64,000 nt of DNA from NCBI GenBank assembly GCA_035688265.1, contig DASSNE010000058.1, forward strand, positions 62,001 through 126,000, in the 5' to 3' direction. Source of the stretch: DASSBR01 sp035688265. Its GTDB lineage: Bacteria; Pseudomonadota; Gammaproteobacteria; Natronospirales; DASSBR01. Positions 62,286 to 64,000 of this stretch are shown here, piece by piece; position 1 is the stretch's first letter; each line of letters starts with the position of its first letter. The notes below the pieces were generated by a model. That model worked only from the letters and a program-made list of their open reading frames with translations, did not search any database and was not told the origin of the DNA. Both the position numbers and the translations under genes were made by a program.

Positions 62286-63063
62286 GCCGCACAGTCCGCG
62301 CAAGCGGTTCGGCCAGCACTTTCTGCACGACCCGGGCACGATCGCCAGAATTGTGGCGCTGATTGCGCCCGAGCCCGGTGACAAGCTCGTTGAAATTGGT
62401 CCGGGGCTCGGCGCGCTGACGCGGCCGCTGCTCGAGGCGCATGGTCAGGTCGAAGCGATCGAGCTGGATCGCGATGTCATCCCGCGGCTCAAGGAACGCT
62501 GTGCGGGCGCCGGCGAACTCGTCGTGCACCAGCAGGATGCACTGGCTACCGATTTTCGCGCCTTTGCCGATGCAGGGCGGCTTCGCCTCGTCGGTAACCT
62601 GCCCTACAACATCTCCACGCCGCTGCTGTTTCACCTGCTGGCGCAGGCCGAAGCGATCCACGACATGCACTTCATGCTGCAGCGCGAGGTCGTCGACCGC
62701 ATCTGTGCCGCGCCCGGCACGCGCGCCTACGGCCGCCTCACCGTCATGCTGGCCCGCGGCTTCCGCGCCGAGCGTCTGCTGACGATCGGGCCGGGCGCAT
62801 TCCGGCCGCCGCCCAAGGTCGACTCCGCCATCGTGCGACTGACGCCGTATCGGGAGCTGCCATTCGAGTGCGGCAATCCGGCGGTTTTCGCGGCGATCGT
62901 CGCGCAAGCCTTCAGCCGGCGCCGCAAGACGCTGCGCAATGCGCTCAAGGGCCTGGTGGACGTCGAAGCCATGACGGCGGCCGGCGTCGATCCCGGCGCC
63001 CGGCCCGAAACGCTCGCACCGGCGGATTTCGGCCGGCTCAGCGAATTGAGCGGCGGAGTGTAA
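62278..63063 (+). CDS. rsmA: 16S rRNA dimethyladenosine methyltransferase
   Basis: A 261-residue KsgA-type SAM methyltransferase that dimethylates two adjacent adenines in helix 45 of 16S rRNA. RKRFGQHFLHD, VEIGPGLGALT (SAM site) and VGNLPYNIS (catalytic NLPY) are clear, along with GAFRPPPKVDSAIV. The ATG at 62278 overlaps the pdxA stop. Confidence 0.96.
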   Translation: MAEPHSPRKRFGQHFLHDPGTIARIVALIAPEPGDKLVEIGPGLGALTRPLLEAHGQVEAIELDRDVIPRLKERCAGAGELVVHQQDALATDFRAFADAGRLRLVGNLPYNISTPLLFHLLAQAEAIHDMHFMLQREVVDRICAAPGTRAYGRLTVMLARGFRAERLLTIGPGAFRPPPKVDSAIVRLTPYRELPFECGNPAVFAAIVAQAFSRRRKTLRNALKGLVDVEAMTAAGVDPGARPETLAPADFGRLSELSGGV

Positions 63064-63078
63064 GCCGGACAGCTTGTG

Positions 63079-63104
63079 TATACTCCCGAAAGAGCCATTT
63101 CGGG
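63079..63104 (+). promoter_or_regulatory. Candidate -10 and leader hairpin before uspA
   Basis: TATACT at 63079-63084 could be a -10 box. Directly after it CCCGAAA (63085-63091) and TTTCGGG (63098-63104) form a 7-bp stem around GAGCCA. The stem lies eleven bases before the uspA ATG. No convincing -35 is seen. Confidence 0.4.
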
Positions 63105-63114
63105 ATTATGGACG

Positions 63115-63564
63115 ATGACTTACCGGCGAATCCTGTTAGCAGTGGACGTCGCTGCCAGCGCCGACGCGGTCGGCCGGCGCGCGGCGGCACTGGCCGCGGC
63201 ATTTGGCGCAACCGTCAAGCTGCTCCACGTGGTTGAATACGTGCCGATGGATCCGGGCGGCGAAGGGCTGATGCCACCGCCGGTCGACCTCGAAGACGAA
63301 CTGCTGGCAGGCGGCCGCGATCGGCTGGCCGAACTTGCCGGTCGGATCGGTCTGCCCGATGCGGAACGCGAAGTCTGTGTCGGCAACATCAAGTCGGAAA
63401 TCGTCCGCGCGGCGACCGAGATGTCCGCAGACCTGATCGTGATCGGCCGCCATCAGCACCACGGCCTCGCCCTGCTGTTCGGCACGACCGAGCGGTCGCT
63501 GGTCAATGCCGCGCCGTGCGACGTACTGGCGGTCAGGGTTAAAGAAGAAGAAAACGAGGACTGA
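63115..63564 (+). CDS. Universal stress protein (UspA family)
   Basis: A 149-residue single Usp domain. It begins MTYRRILLAVDVAASADAV and ends with the nucleotide-binding pattern VIGRHQHHGLALLFGTTERSLVNAAPCDVLAVR, which resembles the G-2x-G-9x-G(S/T) ATP site. It occupies the place where E. coli has apaG, between rsmA and apaH. The stop directly abuts the apaH ATG, so the two are co-translated. Role is probably stress endurance; a specific function cannot be read. Confidence 0.9.
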   Translation: MTYRRILLAVDVAASADAVGRRAAALAAAFGATVKLLHVVEYVPMDPGGEGLMPPPVDLEDELLAGGRDRLAELAGRIGLPDAEREVCVGNIKSEIVRAATEMSADLIVIGRHQHHGLALLFGTTERSLVNAAPCDVLAVRVKEEENED

Positions 63565-64000
63565 ATGGCGGTTTACGCGATCGGAGACGTGCAGGGTTGC
63601 TACGACACGCTCGCGCGACTGCTCGAACACATTCGCTTCGATCCGCAGACGGACCGGCTTTGGCTGACCGGCGACCTGGTCAATCGCGGCCCGCAGTCGC
63701 TCGAGACCCTGCGCTTCGTCATGAGCCTCGACGATGCCGCGGTCACGGTGCTGGGTAATCATGACCTGCACCTGCTGGCGGTCGCCGCCGGCTGCCAGAC
63801 CAAGCGTGCGAACGACACACTCGACGACGTCCTTGCAGCCCCTGACCGCCGCGAATTGCTCGACTGGCTGCGCCACCGGCCGCTCGCGCACTACGACGCT
63901 GCGTGCGGTTACCTGATGGTGCACGCGGGCCTGGCGCCGCAGTGGACGCGCTACGACACGCTGGTGCTGGCGGCCGAGGTCGAAGCCCGTCTGGCCGCGG
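63565..64000 (+). CDS. apaH: Symmetrical bis(5'-nucleosyl)-tetraphosphatase (partial)
   Basis: The first 145 residues of ApaH, a metallophosphatase that splits Ap4A into two ADP. Metal motifs AIGDVQGCYDTL, LTGDLVNRGP and VLGNHDLHLLAVA are present. It follows the Usp gene with no gap (TGA then ATG) and runs off the right edge of the window. Confidence 0.95.
   Translation, partial: MAVYAIGDVQGCYDTLARLLEHIRFDPQTDRLWLTGDLVNRGPQSLETLRFVMSLDDAAVTVLGNHDLHLLAVAAGCQTKRANDTLDDVLAAPDRRELLDWLRHRPLAHYDAACGYLMVHAGLAPQWTRYDTLVLAAEVEARLAA

Overview
The window reads as a GC-rich gammaproteobacterial chromosome segment. The left edge has the dat end, ybeD and lipB. The right edge has lptD-surA-pdxA-rsmA-(uspA)-apaH, a typical gammaproteobacterial gene order. 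Large TonB-dependent receptors, one of them Oar-like, and many exported hydrolases suggest Xanthomonadales or a neighbouring group, but I hold that placement loosely. No transposase, phage gene, tRNA, rRNA or CRISPR array was seen.

Between these housekeeping edges, about 2.8 to 57.6 kb, lies a long accessory region that I read as a peptidoglycan (murein) scavenging and catabolism locus. Exported or periplasmic enzymes could dismantle each part of murein: a GH18 of the spore-cortex-lytic type, GH20 beta-hexosaminidase, a CsxA-like GH2 exo-glucosaminidase, NamZ (DUF1343 exo-muramidase), an AmiE-like serine hydrolase beside NamZ, five further beta-lactamase-fold (S12) hydrolases, an NlpC/P60 endopeptidase, a YkuD protein, gamma-glutamyltransferase, a D-aminoacylase homologue, M61 and S9 peptidases and an SGNH/CE2-like esterase. 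Two TonB-dependent receptors, three APC permeases, an SSS symporter and an MFS sugar porter would handle uptake. Cytoplasmic or membrane enzymes fit the products: DadA for D-alanine, LysA for meso-DAP, a BadF-type amino-sugar kinase plus MurQ for MurNAc (releasing D-lactate), GlcDEF for D-lactate or glycolate, a class V aminotransferase and malic enzyme.

Regulation: one LysR-type regulator (15339-16247) is encoded. A 17-bp palindrome of form TATAGC-N5-GCTATA occurs in each of four divergent promoter regions (4440, 15277, 21156, 32343). These control the SSS gene and MFS-aminotransferase-GlcDEF; dadA-aminoacylase-GH18 and lysR; TBDR1-S12 and APC1-SGNH; TBDR2-S12-GGT-YkuD-APC2 and GH2-GH20-M61-APC3-S12. 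This predicts a single LysR regulon over most of the first 42 kb.

The right part (about 42-57 kb) holds S12-4, NamZ and the AmiE-like gene on the minus strand, lysA diverging from them, an S9 peptidase, an NlpC/P60 gene, another S12 gene, and a minus-strand murA-kinase-murQ-murB cluster that mixes wall synthesis with MurNAc breakdown. Short palindromic repeats sit in many intergenic gaps. Gene starts were adjusted by eye; several genes appear to use TTG or GTG. No database search was run, so functions rest on motifs and context.
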